Below are positions 9,401 to 16,813 of a DNA stretch of 64,000 nucleotides, piece after piece; position 1 is the first letter of the stretch; every line of letters begins with the position of its first letter. A program made the position numbers and the translations under genes. Origin of the DNA: an uncultured Spartobacteria bacterium. GTDB lineage: Bacteria > Verrucomicrobiota > Verrucomicrobiia > Chthoniobacterales > Chthoniobacteraceae. The stretch covers positions 1-64,000 of the forward strand of contig CAIRYQ010000120.1 of the NCBI GenBank assembly GCA_903882875.1, read 5' to 3'. The notes below the pieces were generated by a model, which was not told the DNA's origin, did not search any database, and saw nothing but the letters and a program-made list of their open reading frames with translations.

Positions 9401-9622
9401 ATATTGATGACCACGCTGGCGACCTTCTTCGGCCTCATCCCGATGGCGCTCGGCATCGGCGCAGGCAGCGAAGCCTACGTCCCGCTTGCGCGCGTGATCA
9501 TCGGCGGGCTGATGTTCTCCGCGTTCTGCACGCTCTTCCTCGTGCCCGCCGCGTATTTGCTGATCTACCGCAAGGACGATGAAAAATCACCCGCGCCGGC
9601 GAAGGAAGCACTCACAAGCTGA
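6458..9622 (+). CDS. RND efflux pump permease (AcrB/MdtB-like superfamily)
   Basis: A 1054-residue inner-membrane proton-driven exporter with the usual two-fold plan: helix 1, large periplasmic loop, helices 2-6, cytoplasmic linker, helix 7, second loop, helices 8-12. In helix 4 the proton-relay segment reads LIDNSVVSLENV, so the second aspartate of the usual DD pair (AcrB D407/D408) is asparagine here (D398, N399). In helix 10 the segment IVASDSILIVEF has Ser948-Asp949 where AcrB has Lys-Asn. The acidic pair seems redistributed between helices 4 and 10. Substrate cannot be told from sequence; the absence of CusA-type metal motifs favours organic compounds. Confidence 0.93.
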   Translation: MSRFALKFPYLIIVICLLTTVLGVSFLVRMPVDLFPPINIPVVVVATFYSGMPPEQIESDITTRQERFFTIASGIDHMESRSLPGVSLLKIYFQPGVNADTAVSSIANLAAAEMRRLPPGTLPSMVLKFDASSLPVCLITLKGEGLDETKLRDTGQYVVRNQIAGVPGASVPSPFGGKYRQIMLYVDPLKLEAHQLSVMDVVRKVNESNLVMPSGDVRIGPVDYNIYANTEIEGMDEIARIPLKTVGQSSVLVGDVGAVKDASQIQTNLVRVDGQRSAYLAILKQGGDVNTIAVVNGVKEKVANLFDVPKQLVAKVVFDQSVFVKTAIENLVHEGVLGLVLTGVMILLFLGSAKATLGVFLSIPLSALATFMVLAIGGGTVNSMMLGGLALAFSRLIDNSVVSLENVFRHMELGATPAEAAEKGGGEVALPVLAATLTTVVVFFPVIFLYGVSRYLFTALAVAVILSMFASYFVAMTVVPLFCAKFIKQEDASHETGEPHADDVGPIKKIRRWFNHTFEAALDRYGRALAWALRVPKFTCLAILGTFAVSLVLYPFIGRAYFPRTDPGQFVINVKVPTGSHVDGTDKLIAQVEDIIRQEVSPADLDLIVSNIGTVPDFSALYTSNSGQHTAFVQTNLKEGHRTGSYEYMERVRKRIAKEVPIVTVYFQTGGLVDAVLNLGLPAPIDIQISGKDLRANHKIATEIARQCRATRGISDVLVPQDMDYPTLRLEIDRKRAAELGLSQQEIMGNVITALTSNGMIAPSFWTDPKNGNDYLLTVQYPENRFKDLNDILAIPLRGVNQKLPTRLDAVCKITREYSPTEVDHYQIRKVVDVYVSPSKEDLSGAYEAVKKIVAKTKLPDNASIALRGSVQGMESSFKSFGLGLILSVVLVYLILVAQFKSFVDPFIILLAVPPGLTGVFLMLWITGTTLNIMSLMGIVLMVGIVASDSILIVEFVRKLRGDGMSVREAVPTACRVRLRPILMTTLATFFGLIPMALGIGAGSEAYVPLARVIIGGLMFSAFCTLFLVPAAYLLIYRKDDEKSPAPAKEALTS

Positions 9623-9628
9623 ACGAAC

Positions 9629-10945
9629 ATGAGCCGCTCTCCGTTCATTCTGATTTTTCTGACCGCCCTCGCCATTCCGTCGTTGGCCAGGGAAAAACCG
9701 CGTCCGGCAAAGATGGCTTTGCCTCATGGCCTCACGCTGAAGGAAGCCCGCGAGATCGCTCTGAAGGAGCATCCGAAAATCACGATCGCCGAGATGCAGG
9801 CCCTCGCCGCGAAACAGGCCGTGCGCCAGGCGCAGGCTGCGTACTTTCCGACGCTGAACGGCTCCCTCGGCGCGGCCGCCGCCGGCAATCCCGCCAACAC
9901 CCGCATCGCCTCCGGCACGTTCGCCCTCTCGTCGGTCTATGATCATGCGTGGGCGTCGGTCATCGCCACGCAGCTCATCACCGATTTTGGGCGCACCTGG
10001 CATCTCACAAAAAGCTCCAAGCTCAAGGCCGGCGCCGAGGAGCGGAATTCCGAAGCGGCGCGCGAGCAGCTCCTCCTGCAGGTGGACGGCGCATTCCTCG
10101 ATTCGCTGCAAGCAAAGGCGCTCCTCGCCGTAGCCGAAAGCACCGTAAAGACCCGCAAGCTCCTCCGCGACCTCACCGCCACGCTCGCGAAAAACAAACT
10201 CAAGTCGGAACTCGACGCCAGCTTTGCCGAGGTGGACTACCAGCAGGCGCTGCTGCTCGAATCGAAGGCGCAGAACGATCTCAAGTCGTCCTTCGCCACG
10301 CTCGCCGCAGTGCTCGGCCGCCCCGAGACCGAATCTTTCCGCCTCGTGGACGCACCCGCCCCGGGCGCGCTACCCCAAAACGTCACACCGCTCATGTCGC
10401 TCGCCGTCGAGAATCGCCCCGACCTCCAGCGTCTGCGGCTCGAGCATTTCAGCGCGGAGGAATTTGCAAAGGCCGAGGCCGCGCTGAACCGCCCGTCGCT
10501 CTCGATGCAAGGCACCGCCGGCGTGCTCCCGTACCGCGACCCCGGACTGAACCAAAACTACACCGCCGCGGGTTTCGTGATGAGCGTCCCGATTTTCTCC
10601 GGCGGCTACAACACCGCGCGCCGCAAGGAGGCCGAGTTCCGCGCAAAGGCCGCCGACGCGGTTTTGCTCGACGAGGAAAACAACGCCATGCGCGACGTGC
10701 GCCTCGCATGGCTCGCCGCAAAAAATGCGCAGGAGCGCATCGGCATCGCTGTGAAGCTGGTCGAACAATCCCGCAAGTCGCTCGATCTCGCGCAGGCGCG
10801 CTACGACGTGGGCAGCAGCTCCATCGTCGAGTTGAGCCAGGCGCAGCTCAGCGTCACGTCCGCGGAAATCACGTTCACCAACGCGCGCTACGAATATCTC
10901 GTCCGCCGCAGCATGCTGGACTACCAGACGGGGACGCTGCGGTAG
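9629..10945 (+). CDS. TolC-family outer-membrane efflux channel protein
   Basis: 438 residues with a cleavable signal peptide (about 1-20, ending SLA-RE). The body has the internal duplication of outer-membrane efflux proteins: two long heptad-rich helical segments (about 30-220 and 250-435) separated by short strand regions such as NGSLGAAAAGN and SMQGTAGVLPY. It begins 6 bp after the pump stop, which closes a tripartite operon of adaptor, pump and channel under the upstream two-component system. Confidence 0.92.
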   Translation: MSRSPFILIFLTALAIPSLAREKPRPAKMALPHGLTLKEAREIALKEHPKITIAEMQALAAKQAVRQAQAAYFPTLNGSLGAAAAGNPANTRIASGTFALSSVYDHAWASVIATQLITDFGRTWHLTKSSKLKAGAEERNSEAAREQLLLQVDGAFLDSLQAKALLAVAESTVKTRKLLRDLTATLAKNKLKSELDASFAEVDYQQALLLESKAQNDLKSSFATLAAVLGRPETESFRLVDAPAPGALPQNVTPLMSLAVENRPDLQRLRLEHFSAEEFAKAEAALNRPSLSMQGTAGVLPYRDPGLNQNYTAAGFVMSVPIFSGGYNTARRKEAEFRAKAADAVLLDEENNAMRDVRLAWLAAKNAQERIGIAVKLVEQSRKSLDLAQARYDVGSSSIVELSQAQLSVTSAEITFTNARYEYLVRRSMLDYQTGTLR

Positions 10946-11057
10946 CCTGCCTGACGGCTGAGGGAGCCGGCGGGTGAAGGAAGATCGCGCGATGTCGGCC
11001 TCTTCTTCGGAACCCGATGGGCCGCGTCTTTTTGATTGCGCGACACTGCTGGCGCTA

Positions 11058-11081
11058 CGTTATATCAAAATAAATATAACG
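11058..11081. promoter_or_regulatory. Perfect 8-bp inverted repeat upstream of the PEP-CTERM gene
   Basis: CGTTATAT and ATATAACG are exact reverse complements separated by 8 bp (CAAAATAA), ending 4 bp before the ATG at 11086. The A/T-rich block stands out in its GC-rich surroundings. It could be an operator or overlap a -10 region; being so near the start it would sit in the leader or make the transcript nearly leaderless. Confidence 0.55.
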
Positions 11082-11085
11082 CCCG

Positions 11086-11907
11086 ATGACAACGCGCCTC
11101 CTTCGTCCGCTCCTTCTCGCCGTGTGCTGCACCATGTCCGCCCATGCCGACGTGAAAACTCTCGGTGCAAACATGGACACCGCAATCGTCAACGGCTCGA
11201 ACCAGAACAACAGCAATGGCGGCGGCCCCCTTTTCTTCGCCGGCACGGATGGCAACAGCGCGATCCACCGCGGACTGATTTCGTTCGACTTCAGCAGCAT
11301 CCCGGCGGGTTCCACGATCACGAATGTGCAGCTCACGCTCACCCTCGGGCAGGTCGCTGGCGGCTCCACTTTCACCACCGCCACGATCGGGCTGTTTGAC
11401 GTGACGCAAAGCTGGAGCGCAGGGACGGTCAGCAGCGTGCTCACGACCGCCACGTCCACTTCAGGAGCGGGATCGGGCGCTGCCGCGAATACGGGCGATG
11501 CCACATGGAATGCGGCTCATTATTCTCCGACCGCGCCGGCGCTGTGGACGGTCGCCGGTGGCGATCATGCCACCACGGCGAGCACCTCGCTCTTCCTGCC
11601 AAGCAACTCGGTCGGCACCGCATTCACCTGGCTCTCGACATCGCAGTTGGTCGCGGATGTGCAGGGCTGGCTCAATGCCCCGGCGACGAACTTCGGATGG
11701 GAACTCATCAACGCCAACGAGTCGGCGAGCAAAACGATTTACGGGTTCTACGGCTCCGAGTGGCACAACTACGTCGCGGCCGGAGGCAGCGCCTCGCAGG
11801 AGCCCGCATTGCAGGTGACGTTCACGGCGCCGGTGCCGGAACCGGCAGGCGGACTGCTCCTCGGTGTCGCGGCATTCACGCTTCTCTCCCTGCGCCGTCG
11901 TGCGTAG
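11086..11907 (+). CDS. PEP-CTERM protein with DNRLRE-like domain
   Basis: 273 residues: signal peptide (about 1-21, ending SAHA-DV), a beta-rich domain (about 25-240) of the DNRLRE type with the typical run IHRGLISFDFSSIPAGSTI and later LVADVQGWL and YGSEW, and a C-terminal sorting tag VPEP-AGG followed by a hydrophobic stretch and RRRA. PEP-CTERM tags are processed by an exosortase after export; the exosortase is not in this window. Such proteins are cell-surface or exopolysaccharide associated. The stop is followed after 9 bp by the prepilin-like gene. Confidence 0.85.
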   Translation: MTTRLLRPLLLAVCCTMSAHADVKTLGANMDTAIVNGSNQNNSNGGGPLFFAGTDGNSAIHRGLISFDFSSIPAGSTITNVQLTLTLGQVAGGSTFTTATIGLFDVTQSWSAGTVSSVLTTATSTSGAGSGAAANTGDATWNAAHYSPTAPALWTVAGGDHATTASTSLFLPSNSVGTAFTWLSTSQLVADVQGWLNAPATNFGWELINANESASKTIYGFYGSEWHNYVAAGGSASQEPALQVTFTAPVPEPAGGLLLGVAAFTLLSLRRRA

Positions 11908-11916
11908 GTCCGCCTC

Positions 11917-12621
11917 ATGCGCAGGCACGCAAGGCTGGTGAAAGGATTCACGCTCATCGAGCTGCTCGTCGTCATTGCGATCATCGCGATCGTCGCCGGG
12001 CTTTCGCTCAGTGTGATTTCAAAATCACAGGCGTCGCGCGGACAGGCGGAAAGCGCGGCGCGGCTACGGCAGTGGAGTGCGGCGCTCAGCGCATACGTCT
12101 CGGCGAATGACGGCGACCTGCCGCGGCGCGGCCAGGGCGTGCAGCCGGTGACGCAACTCACCAGACCGGAGGATTGGTTCAACGCGCTGCCGCCCTATCT
12201 CGGCCAGCCGGGCTACGGCACGCTCGTGAGCACGGGTCGGCGCCCGAAGGCAGCCGAGCAGTCCATCTTCGTACGGCCGGGTGCGAAGGATCCCGGTGGC
12301 GTCGCGTTTCTCAGCTACGCGATGAACATGAATCTCTCTCCGTGGAATCTTCCCGCACCGACGAAAAGCACGCGCATCGAGCAGCCCGCGGCCACCGTCT
12401 TCCTCGCGGAGAGCCCGGGGCCTTACTCAAGCACGTATCCCTCCAAGCGCGCCTACGGCTGCGTCACACCCTACAATGGACGCGGCAACATTTTGTTTCT
12501 CGATGGCCATGTGGGCGTGTTCGATGCCGACTACCTCGGCGTCGGCAAAGGCGACCCGCAGCGCGCCGACGTACGTTGGCTCACCGGCACCGAGAGCGAC
12601 GCGCAGGCGGGCAACTACTGA
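11917..12621 (+). CDS. Type II secretion/pilin-like protein with prepilin signal and H-X9-DG type C-terminus
   Basis: 234 residues. The class III leader is short (MRRHARLVKG), cleavage falling before F11 in FTLIELLVVIAIIAI, with the conserved glutamate at position 5 of the mature protein (E15). The C-terminal half (about 120-215) has the layout of the large verrucomicrobial/planctomycetal prepilin-like family, with NILFLDGHVGVFDADYL. Many paralogues occur per genome in that phylum; they are thought to be pseudopilins or surface proteins, with unknown individual roles. It lies between the PEP-CTERM gene and the binding-protein gene with gaps under 10 bp. Confidence 0.88.
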   Translation: MRRHARLVKGFTLIELLVVIAIIAIVAGLSLSVISKSQASRGQAESAARLRQWSAALSAYVSANDGDLPRRGQGVQPVTQLTRPEDWFNALPPYLGQPGYGTLVSTGRRPKAAEQSIFVRPGAKDPGGVAFLSYAMNMNLSPWNLPAPTKSTRIEQPAATVFLAESPGPYSSTYPSKRAYGCVTPYNGRGNILFLDGHVGVFDADYLGVGKGDPQRADVRWLTGTESDAQAGNY

Positions 12622-12627
12622 CTCCCC

Positions 12628-13485
12628 ATGCAAAAACTCCGCCGCGCATTTTTCCTCCTCACCGCACTCGTTCTCTCGGCCTGCGATCCTTCCGCAAAAA
12701 ATTCCGGAGGCGAGAAGCCGCCCGTCCGCGTCGCCGTCATCGGCGGCATGACGATGACCGGCATGTGGCAGGAACTCGCCACGAAATTCGAGGCCGACAC
12801 GGGCTGGAAAACCACGCTCGTGATGACCGGCCCGAAGGACGTGATCTCCGAGCCGTTCATGCGTGGCGAGGTGGACGTGCTCACGATGCACAGCAGCGAC
12901 AAGACGACCGATCTCGTCGCAAACGGCTTCGGCGAAAACCTCCGCCCGTGGGCGCGCAACGAGCATTCCATCGTCGGCCCCGCGAGTGATCCCGCGGGCA
13001 TCCGCGGCATGAAGGATGGTGCGGAGGCGCTTAAGAAAATCGCCGCCGCGCGCGCGCCCTTCGTGGATTTCTACGGACCCGGCAGCCGCGAACTCACGCA
13101 CAAGCTCTGGCAGCGCGCGGGCCTGAAACCCGAGGGAGACTGGGTGCTCAAGGACGAGAGCCCGACGCCGCAGGAGATCGTCGCATTCGCGGAAAAGAAG
13201 CAGGCGTATGTCGTCGTCGGGCGGCTCCCGGTGACGTACGGAAAAATGGCGCTCGGAAAAATGGAAGTCCTCGTGCAGGGCGATCCCGAGATGCGCAGGC
13301 CGTATGTCGTCATCGAGGCCAATGCGAAAAAATTCCCGAAGACCAACATCGCCGGCGCACGCGCACTCGCCGACTGGCTCACGGGCGAAAAGGGCCAGGC
13401 ATTCCTCCTCGACTACGGACGCAAGTCGCCCGGCGGCATCCCGCTCTACTATCCGGTGAACGCGCCGGACGGACCGGCGAAATAG
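12628..13485 (+). CDS. Tungstate/molybdate-type substrate-binding lipoprotein (TupA-like)
   Basis: 285 residues. Lipobox LSAC with C19, then a periplasmic binding fold: VAVIGGMTMTGMW near the N-terminus, GEVDVLTMHSSDKTTDLV, and DFYGPGSREL in the second lobe. This resembles TupA/PstS-like solute-binding proteins that bind tetrahedral oxyanions. No permease or ATPase gene is adjacent, so either they lie elsewhere or the protein acts as a sensor. The convergent neighbour only 4 bp away is a ModE-like regulator, which strengthens a molybdate/tungstate role. Confidence 0.7.
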   Translation: MQKLRRAFFLLTALVLSACDPSAKNSGGEKPPVRVAVIGGMTMTGMWQELATKFEADTGWKTTLVMTGPKDVISEPFMRGEVDVLTMHSSDKTTDLVANGFGENLRPWARNEHSIVGPASDPAGIRGMKDGAEALKKIAAARAPFVDFYGPGSRELTHKLWQRAGLKPEGDWVLKDESPTPQEIVAFAEKKQAYVVVGRLPVTYGKMALGKMEVLVQGDPEMRRPYVVIEANAKKFPKTNIAGARALADWLTGEKGQAFLLDYGRKSPGGIPLYYPVNAPDGPAK

Positions 13486-13489
13486 CGCC

Positions 13490-13849
13490 TCAGCCTTTCA
13501 GCAGCTTCCGCAGTTTCCGCCACGAGGCGCTCATCGCGTCTTCACCCGCATCGCGCATTGCCCGATATTCGGCGAGCACCTTGCGCCCAAAGTCCGTCAC
13601 CTGCGTGCCGCCGCCCTGCTTCCCGCCGCGCGAGAGCACGACGAGTGGTTCGCGAAAGTGCGTGTTCATCGCTCGCACGAGCGCGAGCGCCTTCATGTAG
13701 GACATCTTCATCCCGCTGGCCGAGCGGTTCAGGCTGCCGGTCTCAAGCAGCGATTCGAGGATCTGCGCCTTGCCGGGCCCGAACGCATTCTCCTCCCCGC
13801 GCATGACGCGGAGGCGGACTTTGAGGGAAGCCTGTGAGGAATCAGCCAT
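13490..13849 (-). CDS. ModE N-terminal-type winged-helix regulator
   Basis: A 119-residue protein made only of the ModE-type LysR-like winged helix: LLETGSLNRSASGMKMSYMKALALV forms the helix-turn-helix (shown here in two parts, LLETGSLNRSAS and GMKMSYMKAL) and GGKQGGGTQVTDFG the wing. It lacks the molybdate-binding MOP domains of full-length ModE. Such short forms regulate molybdenum genes in several phyla. It converges on the TupA-like gene. Start: ATG at 13849 preferred over the upstream GTG-rich extension to 13867. Confidence 0.8.
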   Translation of the reverse strand: MADSSQASLKVRLRVMRGEENAFGPGKAQILESLLETGSLNRSASGMKMSYMKALALVRAMNTHFREPLVVLSRGGKQGGGTQVTDFGRKVLAEYRAMRDAGEDAMSASWRKLRKLLKG

Positions 13850-13985
13850 GACGCTCCATACAGACACCTTCGGGCGCGTGTCACGCCTTGAGAGCCGAGG
13901 CCATTGAATGAGGACACTCGTCCCGGCGGATGAAAGTATTCACCCGCAAATGCCAGAACTTCATCGGCGATTCGCACCCTCCAAT

Positions 13986-14465
13986 TCACAGCTCGGTGCG
14001 GCTGAGGAGCAGGCCGAGGAGCGTGGCGTAGAAATCAATCTGCATGAGGGCGAATGCCTTTTCGCCGCCGGGCTCGGTGCGGCCGGCGGTGTCGTCCTCG
14101 GTCACGCCGTGGCGCGCACCGAGGGCGAGACGGGCCTGGTTGAAAGTGTGAATCCATGCGCGCCCATGTTCGGTGGGGATGCGCAATGTGGCGGCTTCAC
14201 CCTCGCCCTTCATCGCGGCGAGGTCGGCAGCGACGATGTCGGTGTGGCTTTTGAAAAGCTCGCGGAGGCCGGGCTCGACGTATTCGCTCCATTCGGAATT
14301 TGCCTCGGCGTCGGCATCGGGCTGGATGGTGGGCGGGCTGAAGATGCGCTTCCGCGCGGCATCATCCTCGGGCTCGGCGCACGCGGGGAGCACGCGGAGC
14401 AGTTCGAGGACAAAAGGATCCATCGCGGTGAATTCCCAGCCTTCGTCGCTGCTCCGGATTTCCAT
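13986..14465 (-). CDS. DUF2017-like protein paired with ClpS
   Basis: 159 residues, mostly helical and acidic, with the C-terminal block IDFYATLLGLLLSRTEL. In other bacteria DUF2017 proteins are encoded next to clpS, as here, where it starts 3 bp after the clpS stop. Function is unknown; partnership with the ClpS/ClpP N-end-rule machinery is inferred only from gene order. The DUF2017 assignment rests on size, position and general pattern rather than a strong motif. Confidence 0.6.
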   Translation of the reverse strand: MEIRSSDEGWEFTAMDPFVLELLRVLPACAEPEDDAARKRIFSPPTIQPDADAEANSEWSEYVEPGLRELFKSHTDIVAADLAAMKGEGEAATLRIPTEHGRAWIHTFNQARLALGARHGVTEDDTAGRTEPGGEKAFALMQIDFYATLLGLLLSRTEL

Positions 14466-14468
14466 GCG

Positions 14469-14774
14469 TCAGCGGGCCTTTGCGATGGTGGCGAGCAGCA
14501 GGTGCGAGTGAAGCTGCTGCACGTAGAATTCCGCCCGCTCGCGCGTGCCGCTCCACACGATGGAGCGGCCTTTTTCGTGGACTTCGAGCATGTGAATCTC
14601 GGCCTTGGTCCGGGAGAAGCCGAAGATTTTCATGAAGACCTTGGTGACGTAGTCCATGAGGTTGATCGGATCGTTGTGGACGACGACATTCCACGGGATG
14701 TCGAGCGCGTCCTCGGTGACTGTCTGCTCCTCGGTGAGCACGTCGCCACCGGCGGCGGCGAGCACGGGCTTCAT
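14469..14774 (-). CDS. clpS: ClpS, ATP-dependent Clp protease adaptor
   Basis: 101 residues. The core WNVVVHNDPINLMDYV is the ClpS signature, where N and D of HNDPIN contact the destabilising N-terminal residue of a substrate; the later VFMKIFGFSRTKAEIHML and VHEKGRSIVWSG segments complete the fold. ClpS hands N-end-rule substrates to ClpA/ClpC. ATG at 14774 chosen; the methionine at 14792 would add six residues. The next gene downstream on the same strand is the DUF2017-like partner. Confidence 0.93.
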   Translation of the reverse strand: MKPVLAAAGGDVLTEEQTVTEDALDIPWNVVVHNDPINLMDYVTKVFMKIFGFSRTKAEIHMLEVHEKGRSIVWSGTRERAEFYVQQLHSHLLLATIAKAR

Positions 14775-14815
14775 TCCTCGGATGCGCGGCATGTGGTAAA
14801 AAATCAGCCGGTGCC

Positions 14816-15964
14816 TCAGCGCGGTGCCGCCGGGGTGGCGGGGACGATGATTGCGGTGGGCGGGTTGCCGGGTGCGGCAGTGGCGGGCGGGATCGTGCGC
14901 GGCGGCGCGACCGATCCAGTGCCCAGGGCGTTCGGGTCAAGCGACGGAGTGGGCGCGACGATCTGCTCGAGCTTCGTGATCCAGCCGGCGGCGTCGGGAT
15001 GCTGCGGGTTGGCCTTGATGAGGTTGAACATCTCGGTGACGGCGCGGTTTTTCAGGCCGAGGACGAGCATGTCCTGCGTGCGATCCCACATGATCTTCGG
15101 ACGCTCGATCTGGGTCTTCTGCTTTTCGTCAAAGGCAGGCATCCCGGCGTAAAGGCTCTCCTGGTTTTTACGCAGCATCATGTCCCAATATTCCAACAGC
15201 CGCGGATCCCTCGAGTCGCGGAATTCGGGAAGGATGATTGCATTGTAGATGCCGCTCACATTGCCGGGCACGGCCTCCCAGCCGCCGGAACCGTCGTCGT
15301 CGCCGCCGCGTTTCCTTTTCCTCCCGGAGTCGCCGAGGATCTCCGCGATCTGGAGCCACTGCGCGACCGGGCTGCTGGCGACCGCAGTCTTCAGGATGCT
15401 GTCGTGCAGCTTTTTCGTCTGCGCGTCGTCGGCAATCGCCTTGCCGGTGAGGACGGGTTTCTTTGGGCCGCCGGTCGCTTTGAGCTTGTCCATGTGCTCG
15501 TTGACCCTGCCGATCGCGAGATCGTCCGCTTCGAGCTGCCGCGTGAAATCAATGATGGCGGGGAGCAACTGCTTCGTCTCCGCGCCGGCGGCGTGCTGGA
15601 GCGTGAGGCCGAGCCAGACGAGGTGAAGACGGGCGGCGTTTGCGCCCTCCTTTGCCTTCAGGCCCTCGCCTTCGCCCTTCTTCCAGTCCTTCACGGCGGT
15701 GCCCTCGTGATCCACGCCTGCGAACTGCACGGCGAGCACCGCCTGCGTCCAGAATGCGGCCGCGGCTTCGTTCGACGCGGCGGCGGCGGCGATCTGCTTG
15801 TAGGCGGTGTTGCGGCGCGTCCTCAGGCCGGTCTCGTTCTGCTCCTTGAACTGCTTGAGTCCGGAGAGCACGGCCTTCATGTCCACGGCCGGGGAGTCGT
15901 TGATCTGCGCAAATGCGGGCGAGGAAAACGCCGCGAGAATCAAGGGGATGAGGATCGGTTTCAT
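14816..15964 (-). CDS. Secreted protein of unknown function
   Basis: 382 residues with a clear signal peptide (MKPILIPLILAAFSSPAFAQ). The mature part is alanine-rich and helical, with a charged lysine/arginine-aspartate patch (RKRKRGGDDD) near the middle and a proline/threonine/alanine-rich tail. I recognise no family. The start at 15964 leaves a 17-bp gap to the ybeY stop; a longer frame to 16009 would overlap ybeY. Position between ybeY and clpS suggests a shared transcript but gives no function. Confidence 0.75.
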   Translation of the reverse strand: MKPILIPLILAAFSSPAFAQINDSPAVDMKAVLSGLKQFKEQNETGLRTRRNTAYKQIAAAAASNEAAAAFWTQAVLAVQFAGVDHEGTAVKDWKKGEGEGLKAKEGANAARLHLVWLGLTLQHAAGAETKQLLPAIIDFTRQLEADDLAIGRVNEHMDKLKATGGPKKPVLTGKAIADDAQTKKLHDSILKTAVASSPVAQWLQIAEILGDSGRKRKRGGDDDGSGGWEAVPGNVSGIYNAIILPEFRDSRDPRLLEYWDMMLRKNQESLYAGMPAFDEKQKTQIERPKIMWDRTQDMLVLGLKNRAVTEMFNLIKANPQHPDAAGWITKLEQIVAPTPSLDPNALGTGSVAPPRTIPPATAAPGNPPTAIIVPATPAAPR

Positions 15965-15981
15965 GGGAGTGGGGAACGGGA

Positions 15982-16464
15982 CTACACAGTGTTCCCGCGC
16001 ATTTTGCACGGCAGATTTTTCGGGGGAAAATTTTCCGCCGCGAGGATTCGCCGCCAGATGCGATTCTGCACGCGGTGCATCCGCGCACGGTCACGCGCCG
16101 CGATGTCGTCGTGGCCGTTCAGGTGGAGCAGGCCGTGGATGACGTAGAGCGCGAGTTCCTCGATCACACCGTGACCGCGCTCCGCGGCGCAACGCGCAGC
16201 CGTGTCGGCGCTCACGACGATTTCGCCATGATCAAAAGTGATTACATCCGTCGCTCCGGGCACGTTCATGAATTGCCGGTGGACGCGTGCGATCACCGCG
16301 TCGCTGACCACAGCCACTTCCAAGAGCGGAAATTTCTTCAGCGCAAACCGCGCGTCGCCGGATTGCGGGACGCATTCGGCGAACGATTTCTCCGCGAACC
16401 GCCGCAGCCGCTCCACATCGAGGCGGACGCGGCGCTGCCGGTTGATGAGCGCGATTTGCACCAC
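15982..16464 (-). CDS. ybeY: Endoribonuclease YbeY, rRNA maturation factor
   Basis: About 160 residues. The family core is present: GATDVITFDHGEIVVS and the zinc motif HGLLHLNGHDD. In most YbeY proteins the motif is HGxLHLxGYDH, with three histidines as ligands; here the third ligand position is aspartate, a variation I believe also occurs in some other phyla. YbeY processes 16S rRNA ends and takes part in ribosome quality control. No ATG stands near the conserved N-terminus; I chose tandem GTG codons at 16464/16461, while an ATG at 16509 would add 15 residues. Confidence 0.88.
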   Translation of the reverse strand: MVQIALINRQRRVRLDVERLRRFAEKSFAECVPQSGDARFALKKFPLLEVAVVSDAVIARVHRQFMNVPGATDVITFDHGEIVVSADTAARCAAERGHGVIEELALYVIHGLLHLNGHDDIAARDRARMHRVQNRIWRRILAAENFPPKNLPCKMRGNTV

Positions 16465-16813
16465 GCGAGAGTGCCATCGCGCACGACGATCGCCAACGCG
16501 TTTCCGCAAACCTCAAAATCCACGACGATGTCCACGGGAGCCCGTTGAATTTCGCCGCACAGGCCCACGCCGTCGCGGATCACGTCATGCTCCGTGCTGA
16601 CTTCGGCCAGGTCGGCGAGTCCCCTCACCGGTCACGGTGGTGATGATAACGCGCACCGTTCCGTTGAGCGGGGCGCATGTGGCAGGGCAGTAAATTTCAT
16701 GTCGTTTTGCAAACGCCTGCTGGCGGAATTTTCGCAGCACGGCTGTCGCCCGCCGAAACACCGCGCTGGCAAAAACAAAGATCATGGGCAATGTGCAAGT
16801 TGACAGCCTGACC
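16465..16813. other. Divergent intergenic region
   Basis: Between ybeY (minus) and the DUF1549 gene (plus). It probably holds both promoters, but I cannot point to a convincing -35/-10 pair or operator. A minus-strand frame at 16338-16628 runs through here but overlaps ybeY and matches nothing known. Confidence 0.4.

Noticed and set aside
16338-16628. 96-codon minus-strand frame upstream of and overlapping ybeY
   Set aside because: Its second half is an out-of-frame reading of ybeY and the first half matches nothing known; kept only as a note.
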